Source: Odontesthes bonariensis
Lineage: Eukaryota > Chordata > Actinopteri > Atheriniformes > Atherinopsidae
Length of the DNA stretch: 64,000 nt
Direction of reading: 5' to 3'
Assembly: GCF_027942865.1 (NCBI RefSeq)
Contig: NC_134513.1
Location: 38,521,429 to 38,585,428, forward strand
Positions 41,148 to 51,259 of this stretch are shown in pieces (positions within the stretch are counted from its first letter, which is position 1; every line of letters starts with the position of its first letter). Under the pieces are notes generated by a model. It was not told the origin of the DNA. It saw only the letters and a program-made list of their open reading frames with translations, and did no database searches. A program made the position numbers and the translations under genes.

Positions 41148-41957
41148 TCAGAGCCCGGCGTAGTTCTTGATGTGGTTCCGGATGCTGTCCTCGATCTGCT
41201 CCTGGCTCTTCATGCGGTTGTAATAATCCAGGAACAGCCCGTCTGGGCTGACCAGGTAGATCAGGATGGTGTGATCCACGATGTAGTCTCCGTCCTCGTC
41301 TTTGGGTCCGGGGCTGGCGTACACCCTGTAGTCCCGCCCGGCGTGCTTCACCTGCTCCTCTGTGCCCGTCAGCCCGATCAGACGGGGGTGGAAGTCTTTG
41401 ACGTAGCGGGCGAGCGCCGGCACGTCGTCCCGCTGCGGGTCCACGGTGATGAAGAGGGGCTGCACGGGGGGCAGCGAGGCCTCCCGGTCCAGGGTGGACA
41501 CCACGGCGCTGAGCTTGTCCAGCTCGTCGGGACAGATGTCGGGACAGTGTGTGAAGCCGAAGTACAGCAGCACCCAGCTGCCCAGGAAGTCCTGCTTGGT
41601 CCGGCTCCGGCCCGTGTGGTCCAGCAGGCTGAAGGTGCCCTGACCCAAAGCCACCTGCTGCAGCTGCTCCAGCCGCTGCCGCCGCAGCTTCTGCTGCTTC
41701 TCAAAGTGCACGTACGCCCACACGCCCAGCAGGCCGCCGCCCAACAGCAGCGTGACCAGCAGCCGGGTCCTCAGCTTCAGTGTGGCCCGCGAGGCCGCCG
41801 GGCCCGGACCCCCAGACCAGCTCCGGCTCTGAGTCTGCTGAGGAGGGCGTCCGTGTCGCTGGACCTGACACCGCAGGGGCGTGCACGTCCCCTGGAGGCG
41901 CCACAGGAGTCTTCCTGACGATCGCAGATCACCCACAATGCACCACAGCCCCAACAT
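41148..41957 (-). CDS. SCO2: SCO2, mitochondrial cytochrome c oxidase assembly protein
   Basis: A copper chaperone of the mitochondrial inner membrane that delivers copper to the CuA site of cytochrome c oxidase subunit II. 269 residues (human about 266). An arginine-rich, acid-poor N-terminus fits a mitochondrial presequence. A transmembrane segment lies at about 66-84 ([20 protein letters not shown]). The thioredoxin-like domain has the copper-binding CPDIC (Cys138, Cys142) within [13 protein letters not shown], and the ligand His229 in [12 protein letters not shown] chose ATG 41957: a splice acceptor (CTCTGTTGCAG) sits 11 bases upstream, so the in-frame extension to 42035 is intron. The single coding exon is as in mammalian SCO2. 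SCO1 is the alternative; adjacency to NCAPH2 favours SCO2. Confidence 0.93.
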   Translation of the reverse strand: MLGLWCIVGDLRSSGRLLWRLQGTCTPLRCQVQRHGRPPQQTQSRSWSGGPGPAASRATLKLRTRLLVTLLLGGGLLGVWAYVHFEKQQKLRRQRLEQLQQVALGQGTFSLLDHTGRSRTKQDFLGSWVLLYFGFTHCPDICPDELDKLSAVVSTLDREASLPPVQPLFITVDPQRDDVPALARYVKDFHPRLIGLTGTEEQVKHAGRDYRVYASPGPKDEDGDYIVDHTILIYLVSPDGLFLDYYNRMKSQEQIEDSIRNHIKNYAGL

Positions 41958-42535
41958 ATCCGCCGCTGCTGCAACAGAGGAGCGTGAGCAGGTAACACAA
42001 CCACAGGCAGTGATCAATAAACTGCTGATCAACATGATCGATTTGAGTTTGACATTATCAGTCAGGTCTCAGCCTGCAGCTGTTTTCCAGCTGTTCTGAC
42101 TCTGACTGATGGAGGTAATTACTATTCTTTAATATTATACTATATATATTATAATAAAAGATGAGCCTTCATATTTCTGTTTAAATGTTTAAAATTTTGT
42201 TAATTTATTCGTTCGTTCCAATGACTCGCAGTAACAGCACCCCCCAGCGGTCAGGCGGTGCCACTGCAGAAGCAGCCCGTGTTGTAACCGACCTCTGGCT
42301 GAACTAGTCTGTGCAGCCGAACGGAACCGGGTTCTGTCACAAACATTAGCGGGTCACCCATTCACACAAAGGCGCTCAAACACAAAGCAGAGGCGGCTGT
42401 TTTATAACTAACCGGTAACTGATAACCAGCCTGTTGTTTGCATGAAGCTAGCGTTAGCATGGGAAGCTCACTACTTTCGCGTGGCTCTTTCTTCTCTAAC
42501 CGCAGAGATCACGTATAAAACATCCTTCCACTCAC

Positions 42536-42640
42536 CTTTTCAGTGCACGAACATCCAAACCTCTGCTGTCGGTCACACGGAGCGCACTTACATGAACGCA
42601 CTTATGGCCAGCATGTTCTACACGGACCGGAAACACCGCC
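42536..42640 (-). other. SCO2: Likely SCO2 5' non-coding exon and promoter
   Basis: On the minus strand AAAAG|GTGAGT at 42536/42535 is a near-perfect donor that pairs with the acceptor at 41969. Just beyond are an ETS-type CCGGAAAC (about 42628) and a CCAAT box (42644-42648), both common at nuclear genes for mitochondrial proteins. The start site is inferred. Confidence 0.45.
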
Positions 42641-42669
42641 GGACCAATAGCAATGACTGGAAACAAATA

Positions 42670-43594
42670 TATAAAACTGATTATTTACAAACTCAAATGT
42701 CATACACTAATATTAACACGGGTAATTATTAGTTATTCGCTATATTACTTAAATATCAGACGTTCGAATGAAATATTGAGTTGTTCTTAATTTGATCACA
42801 TCGTGACGTACTGATGACGTACCGTCAGATGACAAGAAAGCGCTGCAGTTGAGAATCTGCCTGAGAATCATCACATTTCTGAGACTTCCTCAGATTTTAC
42901 AATGATCTGTGTTAATTATCTAAACATCAGTAATTCGGTGGAAACACAACCTGTCTGTCATTGATTCGGCCGCTTCATTTTACTGAATCAAGTAAAGTTA
43001 CACTTTATCAGTCATCATCTATGATAATGTCTTTGAACAGAGCACCATGTTCACATCAGCTCTAAATGTTCCACTGAAGAACCGTCATTATGATCAGTTA
43101 CAGGTCACTTACAGGTGAGAGCATTTCATGGAACCAAATAAACCGAGTAAATGACTTTATGAAAAAAACTAACGGTAACAGACGCATGTAAATACACTTT
43201 AAAAATAAATGCAGTATCACAAACTGTTTGTTTACAATACAACTAAAGTAACTAAACAAAATGTACAATTATTCATCAATATTCAAACAAATATAATACT
43301 AAATGATCAAATAATTAACTTTACATATGTACATGTTCATATAATGTTATGTTATATGATATATATGATGTGTTATATAATGCTCACTGTTTACTTATTG
43401 AATTATAACAGTATTTTAAGGTTAGGCCTTCAATTATACAATTGAAATTAGTATAAAAAGTCATTATTGAGGAAAATGTTGCCAGATGTGAAAGTAAAGC
43501 TTCTTATACGTGCTTGTTTATTACAGATGCAGTTACATTTGTAATGATTAAATGATTAAAACTGTTGTCCTGAATGAGGCAGAATTTCTATCCA
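42670..43594. other. AT-rich intergenic DNA
   Basis: No gene recognised. CGTGACGTACTGATGACGTACCGTCAG at 42802-42829 holds two CRE-like TGACGTA sites, 11 bp apart. The frame 43209-43445 is AT-driven. Confidence 0.45.
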
Positions 43595-43785
43595 TTCATG
43601 GTCTGAGCAGAGATGCCCAGACCTCCTTATCCAGCTCATCCGGGGGGACACCGAGGCGTTTCCAAGCCAGCCAACAGATCAATCTTTCCAGAGTCTTGGG
43701 TCTGCTCTGACGCCGTCTCCTGGTGGGACATGTCCACCTGGGAAGAGTCCAAAATGCATCCTGGGATGTCTGAATCACCTTTCTT
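43595..43785 (-). mobile_element. LINE ORF2 C-terminal relic
   Basis: The minus-strand frame (43596-43778) contains LAWKRLGVPPDELDKEVWAS, the tail of a widespread fish LINE ORF2 that normally follows a GRRPRGRPRTRW-like motif. Only the last 60 residues remain. Clade (RTE/Rex-like) uncertain. Confidence 0.6.
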
Positions 43786-44190
43786 CTTCTTCTACTCTTA
43801 CCCTCCCCTTATTCGATCCTTAAGGGTGAGCGGCGACACCCATGAGAGGACGTGTGTTGTCTTTTCCTCCTGTTGTGTCTTTTCTTGCGCCTGTTTTCTT
43901 TTTTTTGCTTGTGTTGTGTTGAGTGTGTTAAGTCTAACTGCTTCATGTTTACAGCTTTCGGTCTCCTCTCTAAAAGTTGAATGATTGTTATTTGTTGTTT
44001 TCCTCTCAGCTCGTGTCCTTTCAGGTTTTCCATTCTGGATTTGTGTTGCCTAGCAACCGTTCCGACATGAGGGAAGATTGGGAAGTTTATGGGCATTAGC
44101 GGGGGTCCGTGATGCTGCAGTGATTGTGTTTGTGTGTGTTGGCAGGTGGTGAGGTCCCACCTGAGAGAACAGTTTGAATGTGTTTCTGTT
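43786..44190. other. Unassigned sequence before array 8
   Basis: T-rich on the plus strand with many TGTTGTGT-like motifs. No exon recognised. Confidence 0.4.
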
Positions 44191-47100
44191 GTTGTTTTGT
44201 CTCTCTTTCATACTGTTGTTGTTTTGTGTCTCTCTTTCGTACTGTTGTTGTTTTGTCTCTCTTTCGTACTGTTGTTGTTTTGTCTCTCTTTCGTACTGTT
44301 GTTGTTTTGTCTCTCTTTCGTACTGTTGTTGTTTTGTCTCTCTTTCGTACTGTTGTTGTTTTGTCTCTCTTTCGTACTGTTGTTGTTTTGTCTCTCTTTC
44401 ATACTGTTGTTGTTTTGTCTCTCTCTTTCGTACTGTTGTTGTTTTGTCTCTCTCTTTCGTACTGTTGTTGTTTTGTCTCTCTCTTTCGTACTGTTGTTGT
44501 TTTGTCTCTCTTTCGTACTGTTGTTGTTTTGTCTCTCTCTTTCATACTGTTGTTGTTTTGTCTCTCTCTTTCATACTGTTGTTGTTTTGTCTCTCTTTCG
44601 TACTGTTGTTTTGTCTCTCTCTTTCATACTGTTGTTGTTTTGTCTCTCTCTTTCATACTGTTGTTGTTTTGTCTCTCTTTCGTACTGTTGTTTTGTCTCT
44701 CTCTTTCATACTGTTGTTGTTTTGTCTCTCTTTCATACTGTTGTTGTTTTGTCTCTCATACTGTTGTTGTTTTGTCTCTCTCTTTCATACTGTTGTTGTT
44801 TTGTCTCTCTTTCATACTGTTGTTGTTTTGTCTCTCTTTCGTACTGTTGTTGTTTTGTCTCTCTTTCATACTGTTGTTGTTTTGTCTCTCTTTCATACTG
44901 TTGTTGTTTTGTCTCTCTTTCATACTGTTGTTGTTTTGTCTCTTTCGTACTGTTGTTGTTTTGTCTCTTTCGTACTGTTGTTGTTTTGTCTCTCTCTTTC
45001 ATACTGTTGTTGTTTTGTCTCTCTTTCGTACTGTTGTTGTTTTGTCTCTCTCTTTCATACTGTTGTTGTTTTGTCTCTCTCTTTCATACTGTTGTTGTTT
45101 TGTCTCTCTCTTTCATACTGTTGTTGTTTTGTCTCTCTCTTTCATACTGTTGTTGTTTTGTCTCTCTCTTTCATACTGTTGTTGTTTTGTCTCTCTTTCG
45201 TACTGTTGTTTTGTCTCTCTTTCATACTGTTGTTGTTTTGTCTCTCTTTCATACTGTTGTTGTTTTGTCTCTCTCTTTCATACTGTTGTTGTTTTGTCTC
45301 TCTCTTTCATACTGTTGTTGTTTTGTCTCTCTTTCGTACTGTTGTTTTGTCTCTCTTTCATACTGTTGTTGTTTTGTCTCTCTTTCGTACTGTTGTTGTT
45401 TTGTCTCTCTCTTTCATACTGTTGTTGTTTTGTCTCTCTCTTTCATACTGTTGTTGTTTTGTCTCTCTTTCGTACTGTTGTTTTGTCTCTCTCTTTCATA
45501 CTGTTGTTGTTTTGTCTCTCTTTCATACTGTTGTTGTTTTGTCTCTCTTTCCTACTGTTGTTGTTTTGTCTCTCTTTCGTACTGTTGTTGTTTTGTCTCT
45601 CTCTTTCATACTGTTGTTGTTTTGTCTCTCTTTCATACTGTTGTTGTTTTGTCTCTTTCATACTGTTGTTGTTTTGTCTGTCTCTTTCGTACTGTTGTTG
45701 TTTTGTCTCTCTTTCGTACTGTTGTTGTTTTGTCTCTCTTTCATACTGTTGTTGTTTTGTCTCTCTTTCGTACTGTTGTTTTGTCTCTCTCTTTCATACT
45801 GTTGTTGTTTTGTCTCTCTCTTTCATACTGTTGTTGTTTTGTCTCTCTTTCGTACTGTTGTTTTGTCTCTCTCTTTCATACTGTTGTTGTTTTGTCTCTT
45901 TCATACTGTTGTTGTTTTGTCTCTCTCTTTCATACTGTTGTTGTTTTGTCTCTCTTTCATACTGTTGTTGTTTTGTCTCTCTTTCGTACTGTTGTTGTTT
46001 TGTCTCTCTTTCATACTGTTGTTGTTTTGTCTCTCTTTCATACTGTTGTTGTTTTGTCTCTCTTTCATACTGTTGTTGTTTTGTCTCTTTCATACTGTTG
46101 TTGTTTTGTCTGTCTCTTTCGTACTGTTGTTGTTTTGTCTCTCTTTCGTACTGTTGTTGTTTTGTCTCTCTCTTTCGTACTGTTGTTGTTTTGTCTCTCT
46201 TTCGTACTGTTGTTGTTTTGTCTCTCTCTTTCGTACTGTTGTTTTGTCTCTCTCTTTCATACTGTTGTTGTTTTGTCTCTCTTTCATACTGTTGTTGTTT
46301 TGTCTCTCTTTCATACTGTTGTTGTTTTGTCTCTCTCTTTCATACTGTTGTTGTTTTGTCTCTCTTTCCTACTGTTGTTGTTTTGTCTCTCTTTCGTACT
46401 GTTGTTGTTTTGTCTCTCTTTCATACTGTTGTTGTTTTGTCTCTCTTTCATACTGTTGTTGTTTTGTCTCTTTCATACTGTTGTTGTTTTGTCTGTCTCT
46501 TTCGTACTGTTGTTGTTTTGTCTCTCTTTCATACTGTTGTTGTTTTGTCTCTCTTTCATACTGTTGTTGTTTTGTCTCTTTCATACTGTTGTTGTTTTGT
46601 CTGTCTCTTTCATACTGTTGTTGTTTTGTCTCTCTCTTTCATACTGTTGTTGTTTTGTCTCTCTCTTCATACTGTTGTTGTTTTGTCTCTTTCATACTTT
46701 TGTTGTTTTGTCTCTCTTTCGTACTGTTGTTTTGTCTCTTTCATACTGTTGTTGTTTTGTCTCTCTTCATACTGTTGTTGTTTTGTCTCTTTCATACTTT
46801 TGTTGTTTTGTCTCTCTCTTTCGTACTGTTGTTGTTTTGTCTCTCTCTTCATACTGTTGTTGTTTTGTCTCTCTCTTTCATACTGTTGTTGTTTTGTCTC
46901 TCTCTTTCGTACTGTTGTTGTTTTGTCTCTCTCTTTCGTACTGTTGTTGTTTTGTCTGTCTCTTTCATACTGTTGTTGTTTTGTCTCTCTTTCATACTGT
47001 TGTTGTTTTGTCTCTTTCATACTGTTGTTGTTTTGTCTCTCTCTTCATACTGTTGTTGTTTTGTCTCTCTCTTTCGTACTGTTGTTGTTTTGTCTCTCTC

Positions 47101-47318
47101 TTTCATACTGTTGTTGTTTTGTCTCTTTCACACTGTTGTTGTTTTGTCTCTCTCTTCATACTGTTGTTGTTTTGTCTCTCTCTTTCATACTGTTGTTGTT
47201 TTGTCTCTCTCTTTCGTACTGTTGTTGTTTTGTCTCTCTCTTTCATACTGTTGTTGTTTTGTCTCTCTTTCATACTGTTGTTGTTTTGTCTCTTTCATAC
47301 TGTTGTTGTTTTGTCTAC
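44191..47318. repeat. T-rich minisatellite array 8 (about 26 bp unit)
   Basis: About 118 copies of TTTGTCTCTCTTTCGTACTG followed by TTGTTG, with CTCT length variants and CGTAC/CATAC alternates. It has no stops in any plus frame, which gives three frames of more than 1000 codons rich in Leu, Phe, Cys and Ser. These look like membrane proteins but are artefacts. Confidence 0.97.
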
Positions 47319-48289
47319 TGTTTCTCCTTCCAATGGCTTTGATCTTGTTTACCTGTATGGTTGTTTTTGTTCTCACTTTTTGATTTTTCTGAGGTTGATT
47401 TGTGTAAAATCAGTGGGTTCCCTTTCAGAAGTCTGCTGTGAATACATTTTCGGCTCTTGAATTGTGCATCAAAGGATGAAGATGGGTTGAGGAGCAGCCC
47501 CTTGTTTTCTGCTGCCTGCAGCTTAAAGCAGCTAAACACACCTCATCATGAAGGTTAACTGTGCATTCACATGGTGGTCTGTGAGTGTGTGACTGCATCT
47601 CACAGAGAGGAGAGGAAGCTGAGGGGGAAATGTAGGACAACAGGAGGAGGTGTGCAGGCAACACTGAGTTTCTACAGCAAGAAAAAAGCCTGACGCTCTT
47701 TAATGTGTCCCTGTCTGCAGCAGACACAGGAACACGTGACACAAGAGCGCAGAGGAAGGTCACAGCAACAGCAGCTGCTCCCAGCTTAAAGAACCAGGAC
47801 CATGTTTCTGAAGCCAGAGTCCAGACCCAGAGTCCAGACCCAGAGTCCAGACCCAGAGTCCAGACCCAGAGTCCAGACCCAGAGTCCAGACGCTTCCTGA
47901 AGCTCTCTCAGAGTTTCTCTTTGGACATTTCCTGCTTCTTCCCTCATTTTCAGTCCAGTCCTTGTACCTGAGCATCTTCAGTGGAATGTGTTTTTTCTTC
48001 ATTAAGCCACTTAACTCTGAGCTATGCACCATTCAGGCAGGAAAAAGGCTCCTAACTCAAGGGATGAACCAGTGTTGTGTCCAACTTAGCAAAGAAGCCA
48101 TTTTAAACTGGATCTTTAGGCACTTTGTTCCCAGCAGCCTGTCACAGAGACACATCATTTGTTCCCATTTCTTTAGCTGCATGTGTGAAAAACAGCAAAG
48201 ATAACACAGTCTGACAGACAGAAAACAGGATTTCTGCAGCAACAAGGTGATTCCCAAAGAGCTGTTAGCTGAAAACTTGGCATATCTCA
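47319..48289. other. Unassigned sequence with a small 13 bp repeat
   Basis: CCAGACCCAGAGT is repeated about six times at 47818-47892. The rest shows no recognised exon. The right part (from about 48000) may be the 5' flank of the Tc1 relic. Confidence 0.5.
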
Positions 48290-48600
48290 GCATGGTGTGC
48301 AGTGTGTCCTTAAAACATTTGAGGAAACTGGACAAGTGGAGGACAGAAGAAGAAGTGTCAGGCCTAAAGAACTATCTCCAGCAGATGAACAGCATCTGAA
48401 AGTGATGTCCTTAAGAAAGAGGAAAACATCCAGCAAAGACCTGACACAGGAGCTGAGAGATGCATCTGGACCTTCAGCTGATCCATCTGCTGTTGGCCCA
48501 AGCCTCATCAGAAATGGGCTCCATGGAAGGGTGGCTGTCAAGAAGCCGTTCTTCAGGAAGGGAAACAGGGAGAAAAGGCTGAGCTGTGCCACAGTCCTGC
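48290..48600 (+). pseudogene. Tc1-like transposase N-terminal fragment
   Basis: The open frame from ATG 48297 carries the second half of the paired-like helix-turn-helix DNA-binding region: KTFEETGQVEDRRRSVRP, then LSPADEQHLKVMSLRKRK and SLIRNGLHGRVAVKKPF, a pattern specific to fish Tc1-like transposases. The first helices and the whole DDE domain are missing; after about 48590 the frame runs into unrelated sequence. The Arg-Arg-Ser-Leu stretch is changed. Inactive. Confidence 0.9.
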
Positions 48601-49594
48601 TGCTGGTTGTTTTCGTGCTGAACCGGTTAGAAGCAGCAAAGTGTTGAGCAGAGACTGCAGCACTCTGCGTTTGAAGCTGCTGTTTCAGTGTCGGCCTCTG
48701 TGCTGCAGTATCACTGTCGCAGTTCTTCCTCTCCCCGCCCTCCCCTCTGTCTCCCCCTCAGTCGTCTCTGGGCTCCAGCAGGATGACGGAGCTGCAGCTC
48801 TCTCTGCCCGGAGCGTGAGGAGGCTGCCTGCGCTCCGTGCACGTCCCGCAGCAGCAGCTCCTCCATCGGCCGGATCATGGACGCATTCCGGCTTCCGCCC
48901 GTCATCGAAGAGGTTCTGGATCCAGGTCAGTGGTGCGCGTGACGCAGACACATTAACGCGTTAAATGAGCTGAACTGATCTGTCATCGATAATCTAGTGA
49001 TGATTGATCAGCAGCCACAGAGCAGTTCATTCTGAGTGGTTCCGGCGGAGTCTTCCTGTGTCACAGTAAGAGCCTCCAGAGCTGGGTCCAGGAAGGATGG
49101 AGTAAAAGGAAAGCCATGGGTCCTGAGCAGGAGCTCCAGGGGACGGGAACATTTTGGCTGTTTCTCCTCACGTGTCAGAGTTGGTTGTATGGATGTTGTG
49201 CAGGTTTTCTGCTGCCCTGCTCCTGATGGTGGTGTCTGCCAGCTGGGACACTGTAGCTGTGAGCTTGTGTTTGGATCCTGCAGGACTGGTTCTGCCCGCT
49301 GATGCAGCCACCCTGTTGTGTTTATCTGCAGCCCCACTCACGTGGGTCCTCAGTAGGATGTCAGCCAGGTGGAAGCTCAGACCAACAGGTTTCATTAGCA
49401 GCTGTTATTGTGGGATCTCTAAACACTTGGACCCACCTTTGTGGATTCAGTCAGAATGTGAAACACCAGAAGTGGCTGTTGTTCTTTGGACAATTCAACA
49501 TGGCTGCAGCCTCTGAGTGTCTGTGTGCAGCTTCCACCTGTGAACCCTTCACTGTTTACCTGAGCTGAGTGTGTGTCTGAGCCACCCTCACAGG
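48601..49594. other. GC-rich region with a possible first exon
   Basis: 48740-48950 is the most CpG-rich stretch near the window's right half. ATG at 48878 opens a short frame (MDAFRLPPVIEEVLDP) that reaches a donor-like CCAG|GTCAGT at about 48926. It could be the first coding exon of an unseen gene. I do not recognise it, and no second exon was found. Confidence 0.25.
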
Positions 49595-51115
49595 CAAGGG
49601 CGTCAGTTTGGTTTTAGAAGTGGTGGGGACAAAAAACGTAATGCATTCTATGCCCCCCACGGACCACCCAGCATCCAACACATTAAAAAGTAACGCATTC
49701 TAGATCTATTCCAGCGTCATGTTTAATAAGCTGCCCTTTTTTTGATGAATGCATACAGAGTTTATAAATTATATCCTTTAATTTCATGTTTCCATATCAT
49801 TATGATTTGATTAGAAATTCTGTATTTATTCATGAATTAATTACAAAAGATTTAAAAAGTTAATTTGTTGTCCGCCATAGCCCTTTTCATCTCGCGTACC
49901 CCCTAGAAGCAGCTCGCGTACCACGTTATAAGATGAACAAGCCGAGATGTTTGTCCTTTTAATGCACTGAACAGATTTCCTTTATTTACGGATTGTGCCT
50001 TAATGAAGAGGAAGAAATAAACATAGGTTTGTACAGCCATAACATTGCAGCAAGCTAGGTGGTCCAAGTCTTAAGCACACTACTGTACTGTTTGTAAGAA
50101 AGAACAGTGAAAATGATCTGAACAACAGAAAAAGGGGAAAAGTGCAACTGCAACTGCAGTTGTTAGTCCGGACAGACTATCAAAACAAACACAGACTTCG
50201 GCCAACGGGCCCTATAACTGAGCAGAAACCTGTAGTCTGTGGGGCTCCTCATTCCTCCTCATCGAGCCTCTCACTGCCACCTTTCCATCAACTACATTTG
50301 ACACTGAGCATATACAGAATGTTATTTTCAGGAGTTGCCAAAAAAAAAAAAACAAGCAAATGACTAGCTTAACCTTTCCTTGGCTAACCTAATACTAAAA
50401 TGCTAACGCTGCACACGGAGACTTCATAGCCACCATGGCAAATTATATTCATAATATTATAGTCTACACATAACAAATATTTTACACACATTTCACACAC
50501 AGACAATATTTCAGATGATTTCTATGGATCGTATATGGTTTGCTTATCATTACAAAACATGAATGTGCAAGGCTATTGAGTAGCCTACTGATAAAAATAA
50601 AACGTTAGACAGTTTACCTTGATAACTGTGTATATACTCCACAAAGAACTTGTACCCTTTCCTCAGTCTGGACTGTGGTGTTGGTGAGTGTGACTCCACG
50701 ATCCTGTGTATATCCTCAAAAGTTATCCTTGGAAGAACCACCAGCCAAGTTGCGAAGAAACGCTGCATTTTTGTTTGTGTAGAAGTAGCGCTAAATGAGT
50801 TTCGCCGGTAAGCGGTTTACTCTGTGTGACGTCATTTGAATGCACAGACTCCGCTGTCATTTTACAATGTCATGTTTCTACAGTGGCTCACAGTCGGCAA
50901 ATCAAACGACTAGATACCAAATTGCGTTTTTCACATGTTCGTGCGCGCCTATCGCATTATTTAGACTTGACGATTTCGGTTGAGTATGTGGGGATTTTTT
51001 TTTCGGTCGCAATTGGACATCAGACCACATTTTTAAAAGTGGTGGGGACAAAATTCAAATCATAAATAGTGGTGGGGACATGTCCCCACAGTCCCCCCCG
51101 TAATCTACGCCTATG
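49595..51115. mobile_element. hAT-like element with 8 bp target duplication
   Basis: CTCACAGG flanks both sides exactly (49587-49594 and 51116-51123). The ends read CAAGGGCGTCAG and, reversed, CATAGGCGTAGA, short imperfect terminal repeats of hAT type. The subterminal GTGGTGGGGACA occurs near both ends. At 1.5 kb with no transposase it is non-autonomous. Confidence 0.8.
50618..50768 (-). CDS. Possible first exon inside the hAT element
   Basis: From ATG at 50768 the frame runs 50 codons to a donor (CAAG|GTAAAC). It includes ITFEDIHRIV and SRLRKGYKFFVEYIHSY. The composition is protein-like, and the phase-1 donor suggests a real exon of a gene carried by the element or by its autonomous parent. 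I do not recognise the family. The downstream exon is not in the element, so this is at best a fragment. Confidence 0.4.
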
Positions 51116-51259
51116 CTCACAGGTCTCAGAACATCTCAGAACATCTCAGAACATCTCAGAACATCACGTCCAGCTCCTGACCTCCCAGAGCTCAGGTAAC
51201 AGGTGGAGGGGTGTTGTGGATGAGCTCGCCCTCCTCTTCCTGTGGCTGTCAGCATCCTG

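Noticed and set aside
41958..42035. N-terminal extension of SCO2 to 295 residues
   Set aside because: An acceptor (TTGCAG) separates it from the coding exon; the shorter start gives the family length.
44134..47460. Frames of 1054-1108 codons resembling a membrane protein
   Set aside because: All three plus phases are open with the same repeated residues, which is diagnostic of a stop-free tandem repeat.
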